Assembly (NCBI GenBank): GCA_012184525.1
Contig: WOFQ01000014.1
Span: 682,001 to 746,000 of the forward strand
DNA: 64,000 nt
Direction: 5' to 3'
Source: Xenoacremonium recifei
Lineage: Eukaryota > Ascomycota > Sordariomycetes > Hypocreales > Nectriaceae
The notes beneath the pieces are model-generated. The model saw only the letters and a list, made by a program, of their open reading frames with translations. It ran no database searches and was not told where the DNA came from. Positions 50,088 to 61,091 of this stretch are shown here, in pieces (positions within the stretch are counted from its first letter, which is position 1; each line of letters begins with the position of its first letter). The position numbers and the translations under genes are program-made.

Positions 50088-51950
50088 TTAAGCCGATCCC
50101 TCTAACCTGGATTTCAACGTCGCCTCCTGAGTCTCCCCTCCCTGGGAATTCTCCGAATTCACACCGTGGATCATAATATGGCCGTTAAAGCTTTCCAAGT
50201 TGGTCACTTTCGCGCCAATACCGGTGCAAATGTACTGATGTGATCTCCAAGCCGGAATCCCGGATTGGAAAAGCTCATCCAACTCCTCTAAGCTGCGAGA
50301 TCTCATTTCTGGCAGCAAGAGAAACACAAAGACAATTGCAATGAGCGAGGTGCTCGCATATACGAAGCCAACCTTTGGACCAAGATTCCCAGGCGCATTC
50401 TGAACATAAGGGTTGATGTAGGTGATCAGCAAGCTTACGCAAAATCCGCCCACAGTAGCTAAGCTGATCGTGCGCTCCCGCAATTGAGCAGTTGCGACTT
50501 CCGCTTTGATTTTCTTGTCAGTTTCATAATGTATGGAAAGGTGATTTCACTAACCAGTGCAAGTCCACATGCAAGCCCCCCAGCAACCGCAGTTGAAGAC
50601 GGCCTTTCAAAGTCAGTTCCAACAAGCCAAGAGCAGATAAATTCACGATTTGCTTACATATAATAAGATAGCAGCAATGCATCCCTGAGCTGCTGAGCCT
50701 GAGAGCCCCTCTGGATTCGCTGCCGCTAGTCCAGCGACGATCGAAAGTAAAGCGCACATGAAGAATGAACCGCCCATAAGCATTGCACGCCGTCCTATCT
50801 TATCTGTGAGATAGAAAGACAGTGTAGCACCCCCCAATTGAGCACAAAAGTTGGCAGCCTGTATTTTCAGAGAATCTTTGATACCAATCTGGTTGAGAAA
50901 AATGACCAGATAGGTGTTGAGAAATGAACCACCCTGACACTGTTGAAGTGATTGAAGCCCAAAAGCTATGAGCGTTCGACGACCATTAGATCCTTTCAAA
51001 CAATCGATGAAACTTGTGGCATGGTGTAGTTCGATTTGCTCCTTCACGGCTGCCTTGATTGCAACTATCTCGGCTTCAATTTCTTCCGCCGAGGAAACCC
51101 CCTGTCGCATGTATGACAATGCCTTCATAGCTTCAGCGTCCTTGCCCTTGGACAACAGCCAACGAGGCGATTCCGGAAGAAAGTAGAGCCCTATAAGTAG
51201 TGCGACGGGGATGATAATTTGGATGACCATTACTATCAAGAGCTGGTCAGAATCTCAATAGAGCGCGAATAGTCAAGATGCAACCTACTTGTTTTGTAGG
51301 CCCATTCGTTATGAAGATGGATGGAGGTTCCGTAGATGATAGACGATGAGATAACAGCTCCAACCATTAGCCACCACTGGTAGAAGTTGACGAGGGTTCC
51401 TCTCAGATGCGCCGGGGCTAATTCGGACATGTACATGGGTACGCAGTTCGACTCGATACCTGTCTATAGGTTAGCCTATATCTTCTGCAGTTTCGTAGCT
51501 TACGCACCCATGGACACTGAGTTGACTAGACGACCAGCCATAATTCCCCAGTAATCATTTATAGATACTTGCAAAATGATCCCAATAAATGCGATAGCAC
51601 AAACAGTGACGAGTGTCCACTTGCGACCTAATCTGCGAGAGATCTCAGACGAGATCAAGCATCCCAAGACCCATCCCGCAATCGGAGTACCACTGGCCAC
51701 GGATATCCAGTAGGAAGGCAAATATTTTGCCCCTCCGCCATTCGGAACAACTCCGTAATCATCAATGAAGCGTTGCATACCAATCGCGGCTGACCACCAA
51801 TTGTTATCGACACCAAAGTTCTTATGGTTGTAAGTAATTGTACGTGTATAAGGTGGATATACTGACAATCGCCCCCAGAGACATTAACATGTAGACTTGT
51901 AGGACCCGAGGGGTTAGCCCTTTCAAAAGCAAGGGCTTTTCGAACTTCAT
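50088..51950 (-). CDS. MFS transporter, sugar porter family
   Basis: It starts MKFEKPLLLKGLTPRVLQVY and, with about five introns, gives some 520 residues. Sugar-porter signatures are visible: SRRLGRKWTL in the loop between helices 2 and 3, GRLVNSVSMG, PMYMSELAPAHLRGTLVN (the PESPR-preceding signature region), FLPESPRWLL, FGLQSLQQCQGG, and LTDKIGRRAML in the second half. About twelve hydrophobic segments can be placed. The C-terminal tail of about 60 residues is cytosolic and polar. Members carry hexoses, disaccharides, quinate and similar polyols; the substrate here cannot be told. It is divergent from the DUF1479 oxygenase with 542 bases between the starts, so joint control is likely. Confidence 0.9.
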
Positions 51951-52492
51951 GATAGCTCTCAGATGCGGTTTTCAAGTGTCTGAAAAAGGGTTGCAGGCTT
52001 CGACAATGAGTGCAGCGTGAAAATCACGCGCAAAACGGAAAAGCCAACCTTCAGCTTTATAGTTCCGTAGTCACCGAGGTGGTATGGTTATGCGAATACT
52101 ATCACCCGAGACTCATACTTGAAATGGTGGTGGTTGTCTTTTATCTAGGTCGGGCGAGTTTCGCGCGAGTTGTGATCAACGATTGGATACGGTATTCATT
52201 CTGTTAGAGTAACCCGATACGGCCGTCAATCTCGCGCGACTTGTCGCGCGAGTTCGCCGTGTGCTGATAAGACGGTGCGGAACCAATTCTCCGAGTCATC
52301 ACCTGGGCGAATGAGAGTCCCCGAGCTGGGTCTGAGTTAATGGATGCGGGCTGTGAGAAATTGTGCTCCGAGAGTCTCTGGTTCATCGTTTATTATGTCT
52401 CTCATTCTTCTCGAGAGTATGTTGACTTGTTCATCAAACCATCGATTGATCTTCACTTTCGTGGTGTAATACGAAACTCCAGAGCGATCGCA
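51951..52492. other. Divergent promoter of transporter and DUF1479 oxygenase
   Basis: No gene here. It holds the CGCGCGAG-type inverted repeat listed separately. Confidence 0.65.
52231..52252. promoter_or_regulatory. Perfect 10-base inverted repeat, candidate operator
   Basis: CTCGCGCGAC, a two-base TT spacer, then GTCGCGCGAG. A single CGCGCGAG half site lies about 65 bases upstream at 52162-52169. The position midway between two divergent starts suggests a binding site for a dimeric regulator. Confidence 0.5.
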
Positions 52493-54048
52493 ATGTCTAC
52501 CTATGTGCTTGAACAAATCGAAGCACCAGAGTAAGACCCGTATCTTGTCAACTTGAAATTGCGCTCACCACTAATCAGGTGCCCGATCCTTGAGGAACGG
52601 TTTTCTCAGCTGAAAAGTTCTATTATCGCACCTCTGAATAAACAAAAAGTTATCGAATCATATGGCCGATTGATCAAGGCGTTGAAGCATGAGACCGACT
52701 TCATAGCCAAGCTTGGACCTCAGGCAATACCTGATATCGCCTTCTCTGACATTGTTGCCAATGACGGGGTTCTGCCCCAAGGAACCATCGAGCTGATACG
52801 TGAGAGAGGTTGTGTTGTGATTCGTGGAGTGGTGTCAGAGGGGCAAGCAAACAAATGGCGGAACGACCTGAAAGATTATACAAAACGCCACAGTCAGGTG
52901 GGAGGATTCCCCTCAACAAACCCTCAGAATTGGAACCTCTGGTGGACACCTCCTCAGGTTCAAATAAGGAGCCATCCAAACGTGTTGAAGACAATGGATG
53001 CAGTCAGCAAGTTGTGGCACGCTTCCGATAATGCCCAGATTGATCTGAGCTCCCAGGTTGTGTATCCTGATCGATTCAGAATTAGATACCCCACGAAGGG
53101 TATGTAAGATGCTTCTTCTTTCCTCCGATTATCACTTTGCATCATTGACACTGAGCGTTGCGCTATAGAAGAGGAGTATACCCTGCCTGCACACCAGGAT
53201 ACCGGTGCCACTGAGAGGTGGGAGGACGACACCTATCGGTCGTGTTATGAGAAGATATTCGAGGGTAAGTGGGAAGATTATGATGCTTTTTGTGCAGACA
53301 ATCGGTCAGAATCGAGAACTTGTTTATATGATACCGAGGGTAAGATACTCCAAGTCCCTAGTTGTTTTTCTGACATCAAGATCGTGCGACTGACATTTTT
53401 GTACCCTATATAGCCATCTGCTCTGCATTCAGATCAATGCAGGGCTGGATCAGCCTTTCTGAAACAGACACGGGTGAAGGAACTCTGAGGCTTGTTCCCA
53501 ATATCAAGCTTGCCACAGCCTACCTTATGCTACGACCTTTCTTCGTTCTTGGTGAAGAGTTTGACGACACAACGCCTACGTTCCCGGGTGCGACTCCCGG
53601 AAAGAGTCAATTCTTTCCCACAACAGACTTCCACCCTCATCTCGAGCTAGAGAAGTCTATGGTGGGAATTCCTCCAGTGAAACCGGGAGACTATGTGTTC
53701 TGGCATTGCGACCTGATCCATGAGGTAGACAGGTTCCATCCGGGGGTTAATGACTCTGCTGTAAGCTATAACGCTTGTGTGCCTCTCAGTCCATATAACG
53801 CCCGTAACCTAGTCCATGTCCGTGACTACTTCAACAACGTAATTCCACCAAGGGACTTCCGGGGGTTGAGCAAGGGATCAGAGTGGGAGAGAGAGCATAC
53901 CGATCACGGGGCAAGAATGGAAAACATTCTCTCTATCGCTGGAAAAAGGGCTATGGGTTTCCAGCCTTTCGATGAAGAAGCCGAAGGGTTGACCGCGGGC
54001 CAACGCGACACAAGGCGGTACGCTAATCGGCTGTTGGGCTTTAGCTAG
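52493..54048 (+). CDS. DUF1479-family oxygenase (iron/2-oxoglutarate dioxygenase-like)
   Basis: Exons 52493-52530, 52579-53099, 53169-53339 and 53414-54048 sum to 1365 bases, 454 residues. The start MSTYVLEQIEAPE comes from a 38-base first exon; without it the ORF would begin inside intron 1. Family marks are GCVVIRGVVSEGQA, NLWWTPPQVQIRSHP, the metal-site motif PAHQDTGATERW (His-x-Asp) and the distal His in YVFWHCDLIHEVDRFHPG. The His-x-Asp...His facial triad predicts an Fe(II), 2-oxoglutarate-dependent oxygenase; bacterial YbiU belongs here. The substrate is not known. It shares a promoter region with a sugar-type transporter, and its other neighbour is a Zn2Cys6 regulator. Confidence 0.88.
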
Positions 54049-54261
54049 GGTGACTCTTGGGTTGCAGTGATCACATAAACTGTATATTTGGATGACACGC
54101 TAGAAAGAGTCAGTCTTGGTGATGATATGGTATCTGCAAAACTAGACTTGCGAAATTGCATTACGTCTGGAATTCCTTTTTCGTAAAACTTGGCATTAGA
54201 TTTCGTTCAATTTGAAGTATATTTCTATGTAAAGTCATTACTACATTGAATGATGGGCAGA

Positions 54262-56208
54262 TTATGTTGAGCCGCTTTTCAGTGTTTTGAGTATATGAAT
54301 GGCTTTCTGTGCGAGGATGCTGAAAGACTGCACATTCGTGAGGAAATTCAATGCGCGAGTGACGTCGTTGAAGCACTTCTCAACTTCTGACCCAGTACAA
54401 TTCTGGGCTTCGAATATGAGAGGAATCGCGGCAGAGAATATTGCAGTAGTGAAAGGGCTGTATTTATAGAAAAGTGTCATTTTAAGTCAGTTAAGTTGCG
54501 ATGGGGGCGTGTGAGGTTTGACTGACGCAGATCTCTGCCTTTCAACTGGAAGATCGGACTTCACAATAGAGTCTATTAAGGCCCTTGCCGAAGAGAGGCA
54601 AACCGAACGAGGCCCTGCAAAGACCTCCGGATGGCCGAACCATGACGGCTGAAGGATTCGATTTATGGCTATTCGACGGTATAGGAGGACACGCGTAAGA
54701 TGACGCTTCTGATCTCGGATCCAAGGATACTGTGCGTGAATAGGAGCATCTCTCTGGATATCGTTCTCGTCTGGTTGTAAGTGGGAAGGTAATTCAGAGA
54801 TGATGACCGCCAATTCCTCATCGGTACTTCGCAGCACACTCAATAGTTCATCACGAGACCACGGTCCAGATCGTAAAAGATTGCGGAAGCGATGAAAAAC
54901 TAAAGCAACCCGACACATTGCGATATGATACCCGACTGGGCGAGGATGGGACTTCGCAAGAGCCGGGGTAAGTTGGGGTTCCTCAAGCTCATCGTCGTTG
55001 AGATATGCTGGGATGGAGACTTTGAAATGAGCTTCGACAACGCAAGGGTTCCGGTGTGGAAGCGGCAACCTGAAGGCGTTAGCAAGGGATTACGAAGACT
55101 TGGTTACCATGCTAACCACTCGCAAATCACCAATGTCCACCAGAGTCTCCGTCGACGCTGCTTCAGTATCAAACTTTCGCCGAAGTGTTCGTCGTCGGAG
55201 TCTAATTTCAATGCTTGCGCTATGCGTATTGCAGCAGCCCAGAGAGTTGGATACATGCGACCGTCCCCAACGTTGTTAAAACAGATATTCAGAATCGCGA
55301 TAGCTTGAACACAGCGAATATCAGGCTTGCGCATGTAGTCTGCTTTATGTAGACAGAACAATGCTGCGTGATACCAGTTTCGAACCAGTTGTGCTATATC
55401 CTCTGCTATTTGTCAGTATCATAATTCTTAAGCCTTTGAAGAGAGATATAAGAGCTGACCAGAAGGGAGTCCGATTTCGTTGACGACGGTGCTTTCCATT
55501 AAAAGCAGAGTCGACTTCGATAAAAATTAGTCGGAATTACCAGAATTACCAGGATAGTTCCCTACGCTACAGTATGCAAAGTAAATGGCCAGCCAGCTAG
55601 CATCAACGTTTTCTAGTTGAGAACCTTCGCAGAGCTGACCCCAGAACCTGGAGTGTTCGCACTCGAACTCCGGCTGGTAGACCGCGAAATGGATCCAATA
55701 AGTGAACTGCTTGCCATATGCCACCAAAGCTTGGCTACATTCTCGTGGACATAGAATGACATCATCAAATGTGCTTATCGCGTAAGTTTCTTGATTGCTG
55801 AACTCTTCGCGAAAAAGCATCGATTCAAAGCGCTCAGGACTATGGTCAAGCTGGATCGGGTCCAATGGTTGGATAACGTTCGTTAAATTGGCTCGTGCCA
55901 ATGCAGCTTTAAGACGTCTGTTTTGGATGATAAGATCGGAATATGTAGGAGTGCTGTCATCTGAATCCAGACTTCGAGGCAGAGGACTTGTTAGCCTTAA
56001 AACGAGCGAGTTGGACCGGGATGTGAACGCACGAAGTCAGACGTCCCTTGACAACGACTGCTTCCCTCTGACAGGAAGCGGCGTCACCTCTATCGATACA
56101 CTGCTTGCATGGAATTAATTTTTGGCACTTGACTCGACGCCTTGCGCAAGTAACGCAACTGCGCGGGGCGCGTTGACTTCGTCTTGGAGGGGCTTGGTAT
56201 GATGCCAT
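54262..56208 (-). CDS. Zn2Cys6 fungal transcription factor (first of two)
   Basis: The start MASYQAPPRRSQRAPRSC leads into a binuclear cluster with spacing C-x2-C-x6-C-x5-C-x2-C-x8-C at residues about 18-46, with basic residues between the second and third cysteines. The body is a fungal-specific regulator domain read through several exons (IRIAQALKLDSDDEHFG, RRRRLWWTLVICEWLAW, AMCRVALVFHRFRNLL). It ends in a helical region AQKAIHILKTLKSGST. Four or so introns are needed; the product should be about 550 residues. A start 57 bases upstream is also open. Its 3' end is only 213 bases from the DUF1479 gene, making it a likely local regulator of that gene and the transporter. Confidence 0.85.
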
Positions 56209-56875
56209 AATGAGCTGGCGCTTGGAGAGATCTCTGAAAGTCATAAAATGGTGTAGGAAGAGCAAGCCTCTCCCATCATTATAAATGCGTCCACCTATGA
56301 ATTAGTTCGTACGGCTTATCTCCTGGTTTCTTCAGGTTTAGTCAGGTCTCGTTATCTGGTGCCCGAGGTCCGATCTAATCGCGGATTGGTTGCGGGGAAC
56401 GTTGGCCGATGACACAAGAGCTCTAGAACATGGCCTAGTTTGAAGACTATGTAGAGATCCATGACACTTAAATATATTGTTAATAAAGACCCAATAGTTG
56501 AGAAGAGAGGGGCCAGACCCATTTGTTTCAAATAGACCTAGTCAGTCTCATGATAGTCTGTAGAGCCGAGCTACAACTATAGGACAAGAGACCGTGGTCT
56601 CTCTTAGTGAACCATCCTTGGATTCTAGTGCCCGCCTTCAAGCCGAGGCTGCAAGTTAGAATCGAGAACAATAATACGAAGTGAGTGATTGCACCATTTA
56701 CTCAATTATTAGCTGTTACCAAATGAACGGAGTCATTCTTTTCTTTCTCTCTCGATTTCTTCTCGAAACCTCAAACCTAGCTCCACTTACTCATGAAGTA
56801 CATCCATACACCCGTACTACCTTCATACGCCAGGAATCGCAGACCAACCATGATTCCATATGCTGGAAATGCATC
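56209..56875. other. Intergenic region
   Basis: Regulator promoter and 3' flank of the reductase gene. No gene is seen. Confidence 0.55.
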
Positions 56876-57925
56876 TCAAGGTGTTAAGACCAGTCTTTGT
56901 CCCTCTCCCCCGCTTTCGATCCATGCCTTATCGAAACCCTCAAGTCCAGACTTCTTAATTTCAAATGGTGCTTTCTCCATCTTGCCCAATATTTCGGTCA
57001 CGCCTGGGAGTTCTCTATTCAGCTCCTCGTGGCTTAAACTTCCAACTCCGCTAGCCATGATTCGAATTGGTTTCACATTGATGAGTCGTGCTGGCACCAC
57101 TAAATCTGAATGCCCGGCCAAACCGCCACACTGGATGTATTGCAAGTTCTCTTGAGGGCGAATGGAGACGGCGCGCATGAGAGCAACTCCTGCTGGGCCG
57201 CCAACCCAATCAAGAATAATGTCGACTGGGCCAACTTCGTCCGGAAGTTTGAAGTCTTCAAGCTGTTTTTTGTCGGAGGGTAGAAGCACGCGATGGTCAA
57301 GTTCGGGCACCTTGCTTAGAGCCTCTGCGTTTCGAGCCAATCCCACGATCTTGGAGGCACCAAGTGCCCTTGACACAATCGCCCCTGTCCAACCGGAGGC
57401 ACTCGTTGCGCCAACGATAGCCACAGTACGGCTCTTACAGCCACCGATTGCTCGACATTTGAGGGCCATGTAGCTACTGGAGGTTGGATTGGAAAGCGCT
57501 GCAACAAGAACAGGGTCAGCCGTGGAGGGAAGTGGCAGAATCTTGGAGCGGTTAATGTTCGTGTGTGTTGCAAATAGAGGTGCAGCTAGAGCCTGGATGA
57601 AGTATTTCGTGCCGGTAGACTCGTCAAGGCCGACACCATCGACTGAAGGATCGTACGGCAAAGGTTCATTGAACGCAGAAGGGTGTATTTTCGCCGCACG
57701 ACCTCGAACAGCGCGAGCAACGCCGACTGCTAAAATTTTGAGACGCACTTCATTTGAAGAGGGATCTGGGAGGTCAGGGAGATCTATGAGCCTGGGCGGC
57801 TCACCCCATGCGGTAACCCGAACAACTTTCATGTTGAGGTTGGGGGAACTGTGTAGATGGGCACGGTGTAGATAGGACGAGGACGATTTTGCTATGCAGT
57901 GCCTAGATTGCGTGAAGAATTGCAT
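56876..57925 (-). CDS. Medium-chain dehydrogenase/reductase, quinone-oxidoreductase type
   Basis: A single exon of 349 residues. After a basic N-terminal stretch (about 31 residues, possibly a mitochondrial presequence or leader) the domain begins MKVVRVTAWGEPPRL, a typical first strand; this Met at 57832 is an alternative start. The coenzyme domain has VAIVGATSASGWTGAIVSRALG, ASKIVGLARN and VDIILDWVGGPAGVALMRA. The structural and catalytic zinc ligands of alcohol dehydrogenases are absent, pointing to the NADPH-dependent quinone or enoyl reductase group. It is divergent from a second Zn2Cys6 regulator with only 329 bases between them, so joint control is likely. Confidence 0.88.
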   Translation of the reverse strand: MQFFTQSRHCIAKSSSSYLHRAHLHSSPNLNMKVVRVTAWGEPPRLIDLPDLPDPSSNEVRLKILAVGVARAVRGRAAKIHPSAFNEPLPYDPSVDGVGLDESTGTKYFIQALAAPLFATHTNINRSKILPLPSTADPVLVAALSNPTSSSYMALKCRAIGGCKSRTVAIVGATSASGWTGAIVSRALGASKIVGLARNAEALSKVPELDHRVLLPSDKKQLEDFKLPDEVGPVDIILDWVGGPAGVALMRAVSIRPQENLQYIQCGGLAGHSDLVVPARLINVKPIRIMASGVGSLSHEELNRELPGVTEILGKMEKAPFEIKKSGLEGFDKAWIESGGEGQRLVLTP

Positions 57926-58254
57926 TTGACAGAGATGCAGGACAGCGCACGAATAAGTGCGCAGGTTGAAAATGAAGCTCGACCACCTCTACCTTAGCAG
58001 GCAAGCTCTCTTATACTTGATGAGATCCATAGCCAGAGTGTGTTCCAAGCCTAAGGAGCCGGGGGTCAAATTTCGGGCTTCCGAAATCCACCACCGAGAC
58101 TAAGACCACTTCGGGTGAGTTTGCAGATCTCCTCTCGAAATCCTTCATGCGGCCAATCCGAAATTTCGGAGCCCGACGTCTCCTCACCATGAACGATTGT
58201 CTTTGAGTCTCTCATCCTTCATTCCCCACATTCATAGTTGTGTACGCTCTTTAA
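57926..58254. promoter_or_regulatory. Divergent promoter with two CCGAAAT-type inverted repeats
   Basis: ATTTCGG, four bases, CCGAAAT at 58070-58087, and TCCGAAATTTCGGA, a perfect 14-base palindrome, at 58157-58170. Both are built from the CGG/CCG half sites used by Zn2Cys6 dimers. The regulator encoded next to it is the obvious candidate to bind. Confidence 0.65.
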
Positions 58255-60123
58255 ATGGTCTCAATGAAGTCGGCCGATGCTTGTGAGGCGGTACCTGCCG
58301 CTGTCACACATTCCACTTGTATCTCATGTCATAGACGAAAAGTGAAATGCGATCGACAGGCCACTGGCTGTGGTCAATGCCAAAAAGCTGGCGTTCCATG
58401 CGTCTACTCCTCTCCGGCATCACGACATCACGCATCACCTGGGAATGCCCAAACGCTACGAAGCAAGCCCCGCGGTCCTTATCGAAAGGACAAGACAGCT
58501 AGAGAGAAAGATGTGCGGTCGTCGAATATCTACCACTTAGGAAAGCTCTAAACCTTTGTGCAGCTCGAGTCCACAATCGAATCTTTGAGGCGTAAATGCG
58601 ATGATCTCGCCAGCAAACTTGGCGAAGCAAATCACCCTCAACTACTAGCTTGTCAGCAGCAAGGTTCCGACTTTGGGGAGCAGGAATCACGCAATGAACG
58701 AGTTGCTGCCCCCGAAAACCAGTCTATATCAAGGAGCGAGACGTCTGTTGGCTCGTCAACAGAAACTATTGCTTCCTGCCTCTCCCCACATCAAATTTTC
58801 CAGCTGTGGCTCATTTTCCAATCGCGTATTGATCCTGTTACCAAACTCGTTTATATTCCCTGCCTATCAGGAAAAATATGGGAGTTCGCCCACAATCCGA
58901 GCTGCGTTTCTGAGCACGGTTTCAGCTTCCTCATGAACAGCGTATGCTTCACTTCGTTGATTTCAATGCACAGTGAAGAAGTGTCAAATGTCTTTGCTAG
59001 ATGCAAAGACGAGATACTCGCGGGAATCCAAAAATTGCTCAACGACGACTTCGCGAGAGTGTCCGCTTCTTCTGCACCAGAAATACTGACGATACAGGCG
59101 TTGACACTCTATGTCATTGTAGCACGACGATGTGCGTCGTCGACAGCAAGACCGGCCTTTTTCTCTTTGGCAGTCCGTGCCTGTCAGTCCATAGGCATTG
59201 ACCAAGATCGATATCCCGCAAATGCCACCAATTTAGACATTGAACTCTTACGGAGATGTTGGTGGACACTTTGTCGATGTGAGAATTCCCTGGCTGAAGA
59301 CATCCGAAATAATCCTGTCTCCATTATGCAGTGGTCTCATGTCCCACTACCACTCAATGTCAATGATAATGACCTCAGCCCTGAAACCCTAGAGCCGCCA
59401 TCAACTCGTTCCGGGCTTACGGATGTATCATTCATGTTGTTGATGGCGAAGAGTGTTCAGCTTATGAAACACCTACCGAGACGGCATGATCTTTGCAATG
59501 CCGCAAATCCACCAGAAGACGATCGAGTGGCACTACATTGCATCAGCAAATTAAAGACTGATATCCATGATACATTTCTGAGCCATTGTGACGCGAGTTG
59601 GCCGTTTGACTTGTTGATCCAGCGATGTTCAGCCATCGTGATGGCCAAGGTTGACATCATGTGTATGATGGCAACTTGCAACAGCATCGCATATACTCAG
59701 GACGCGGCGACAAAGCTCTGTCTAGATATCCTTGGATATTGCTTCTTGTCCAGCACCGACAAAAGTATGCGCAAATTCTGGTGGATGACCGCGTCCCCTT
59801 TACAACAGACCAATGCAATCGAGCATGTCTTGAGAGATATCGTTGCCAGGCCCCAGGCCCCATATACCGTTCGATCTTGGGAGATAGTTGACTCAATTAT
59901 ATCAGACGATTCAACTCGAGAGGGCAGTCCCAAGTGGTTGAGTCCTTCGGTGCAAGCACTTTATCAAGATGCATGCATCAGTCGTGCATTGCAGGATAGG
60001 CACGCTGCGCAGCACGAAACTGACGCGGTCGATGCGCATAATATAGGCAACCTACCCGAGGACATGATGTTTGCCGCGGATGAGACTCGAATATGGGATT
60101 TGAACATTTTCGATGACTTGTAG
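58255..60123 (+). CDS. Zn2Cys6 fungal transcription factor (second of two)
   Basis: Exons 58255-58512 and 58564-60123 give 605 residues. The cluster has spacing C-x2-C-x6-C-x6-C-x2-C-x6-C at residues about 22-50, then a basic linker (GPYRKDKTAREKD) and a coiled-coil dimerisation helix (LESTIESLRRKCDDLASKLGE) that appears only after splicing. The regulator domain follows, with LLRRCWWTLCRCENSLAEDIRN as its typical core block. The tail is acidic and ends DLNIFDDL, like an activation segment. It shares a short promoter with the reductase gene and is the last gene before the AT-rich region. Confidence 0.9.
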
Positions 60124-60562
60124 ATCGTTGTATTGATGACCAAGGCATCAAGCAAGGCGAAATAAAAGGAATTGTACTATCGAAGAGATTTTCGAGATGA
60201 CAGATCAGTTGAGTCTACTTCTGATTTCGTGTCCAAAAGAAAGAGAAAAAACTTTGAACTATAACGAGTAATATTAATATTGCTATACATTTATTTATAG
60301 ACCTTCAATAACCACTTGTATTTCCGTGCTTTTGCAGACGTGTATTTGACAGCCTAGACACACTCCAGACAGCATCAACCCTATTGACTGACTTAGGACT
60401 GCATCTATTTGAAGCATTTTCAATTTCTTACTGAAGCGTAAAGTCTGTCATACTTTCAGGCAAGATACGTGCCTATTAGTACTAAGGGAGACTTAATCTC
60501 GTCGTCCCTATGTATGAAAGCGTATGTATGTCCGACGGGAGGGGAGGGGGGTCAGTAATTTG

Positions 60563-60735
60563 CAGGGCTGTGGTTTTAGTCACTTTAATCCAGTCTGCCT
60601 CCGGACTAAGACTAATTAGTCACTTCCTTAGTCCAGACTAAAAATCTTTAGTCCACTAAAGGGCAGAATAAAACTAAGAAATCTTAGTCGGACTAAGACT
60701 AAGACTAAAGACTAAGGAATAATTTCACAGCCCTG
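60563..60735. mobile_element. Short hAT-type non-autonomous element (173 bases)
   Basis: It is bounded by CAGGGCTGTG and its reverse complement CACAGCCCTG. Flanking 8-mers are GTAATTTG (60555-60562) and GTAACTTG (60736-60743), an 8-base target duplication differing by one C/T change. The interior is made of ACTAAG and CTTAGT repeats with no coding potential. Confidence 0.82.
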
Positions 60736-60995
60736 GTAACTTGTAACAGGCTTGTTGATTTGAAAGTGCAGCTAAAATAGCTAATATAATCTAATAATAG
60801 GAGAAGATAGCGAAGAGTCCCGGGCAAGTGATGTTACTATTTTCAGTTTAGTATATACCTGGAATAATAGTAAAAGCATACTAATTAGTATTTTCTATAG
60901 AATATAGACTTAGGATAAATATATATAAAATTAAGCCTTCTAGTAAGAAAATAATATATATTAAATATAAAACACACGGCCTATATATGCCCATC

Positions 60996-61040
60996 GGGAG
61001 GGAAGGGGGGAATGTGTTAATCATAACATACACAGCTACA
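60996..61040 (+). mobile_element. Polypurine tract and LTR-start-like junction, copia relic
   Basis: GGGAGGGAAGGGGGG at 60996-61010 is followed by TGTGTTAATC and then ACATACACAGCTACA. A similar order, G-rich tract, then TGTAATTAAATC and ACATACAGCTACA, occurs at 62974-63040. Such tracts mark the start of the 3' LTR in retrotransposons. Confidence 0.5.
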
Positions 61041-61091
61041 CTCACTACTGTAAAAAGTGGGTATTGAGAACTTCAACACATCAATTACTTC

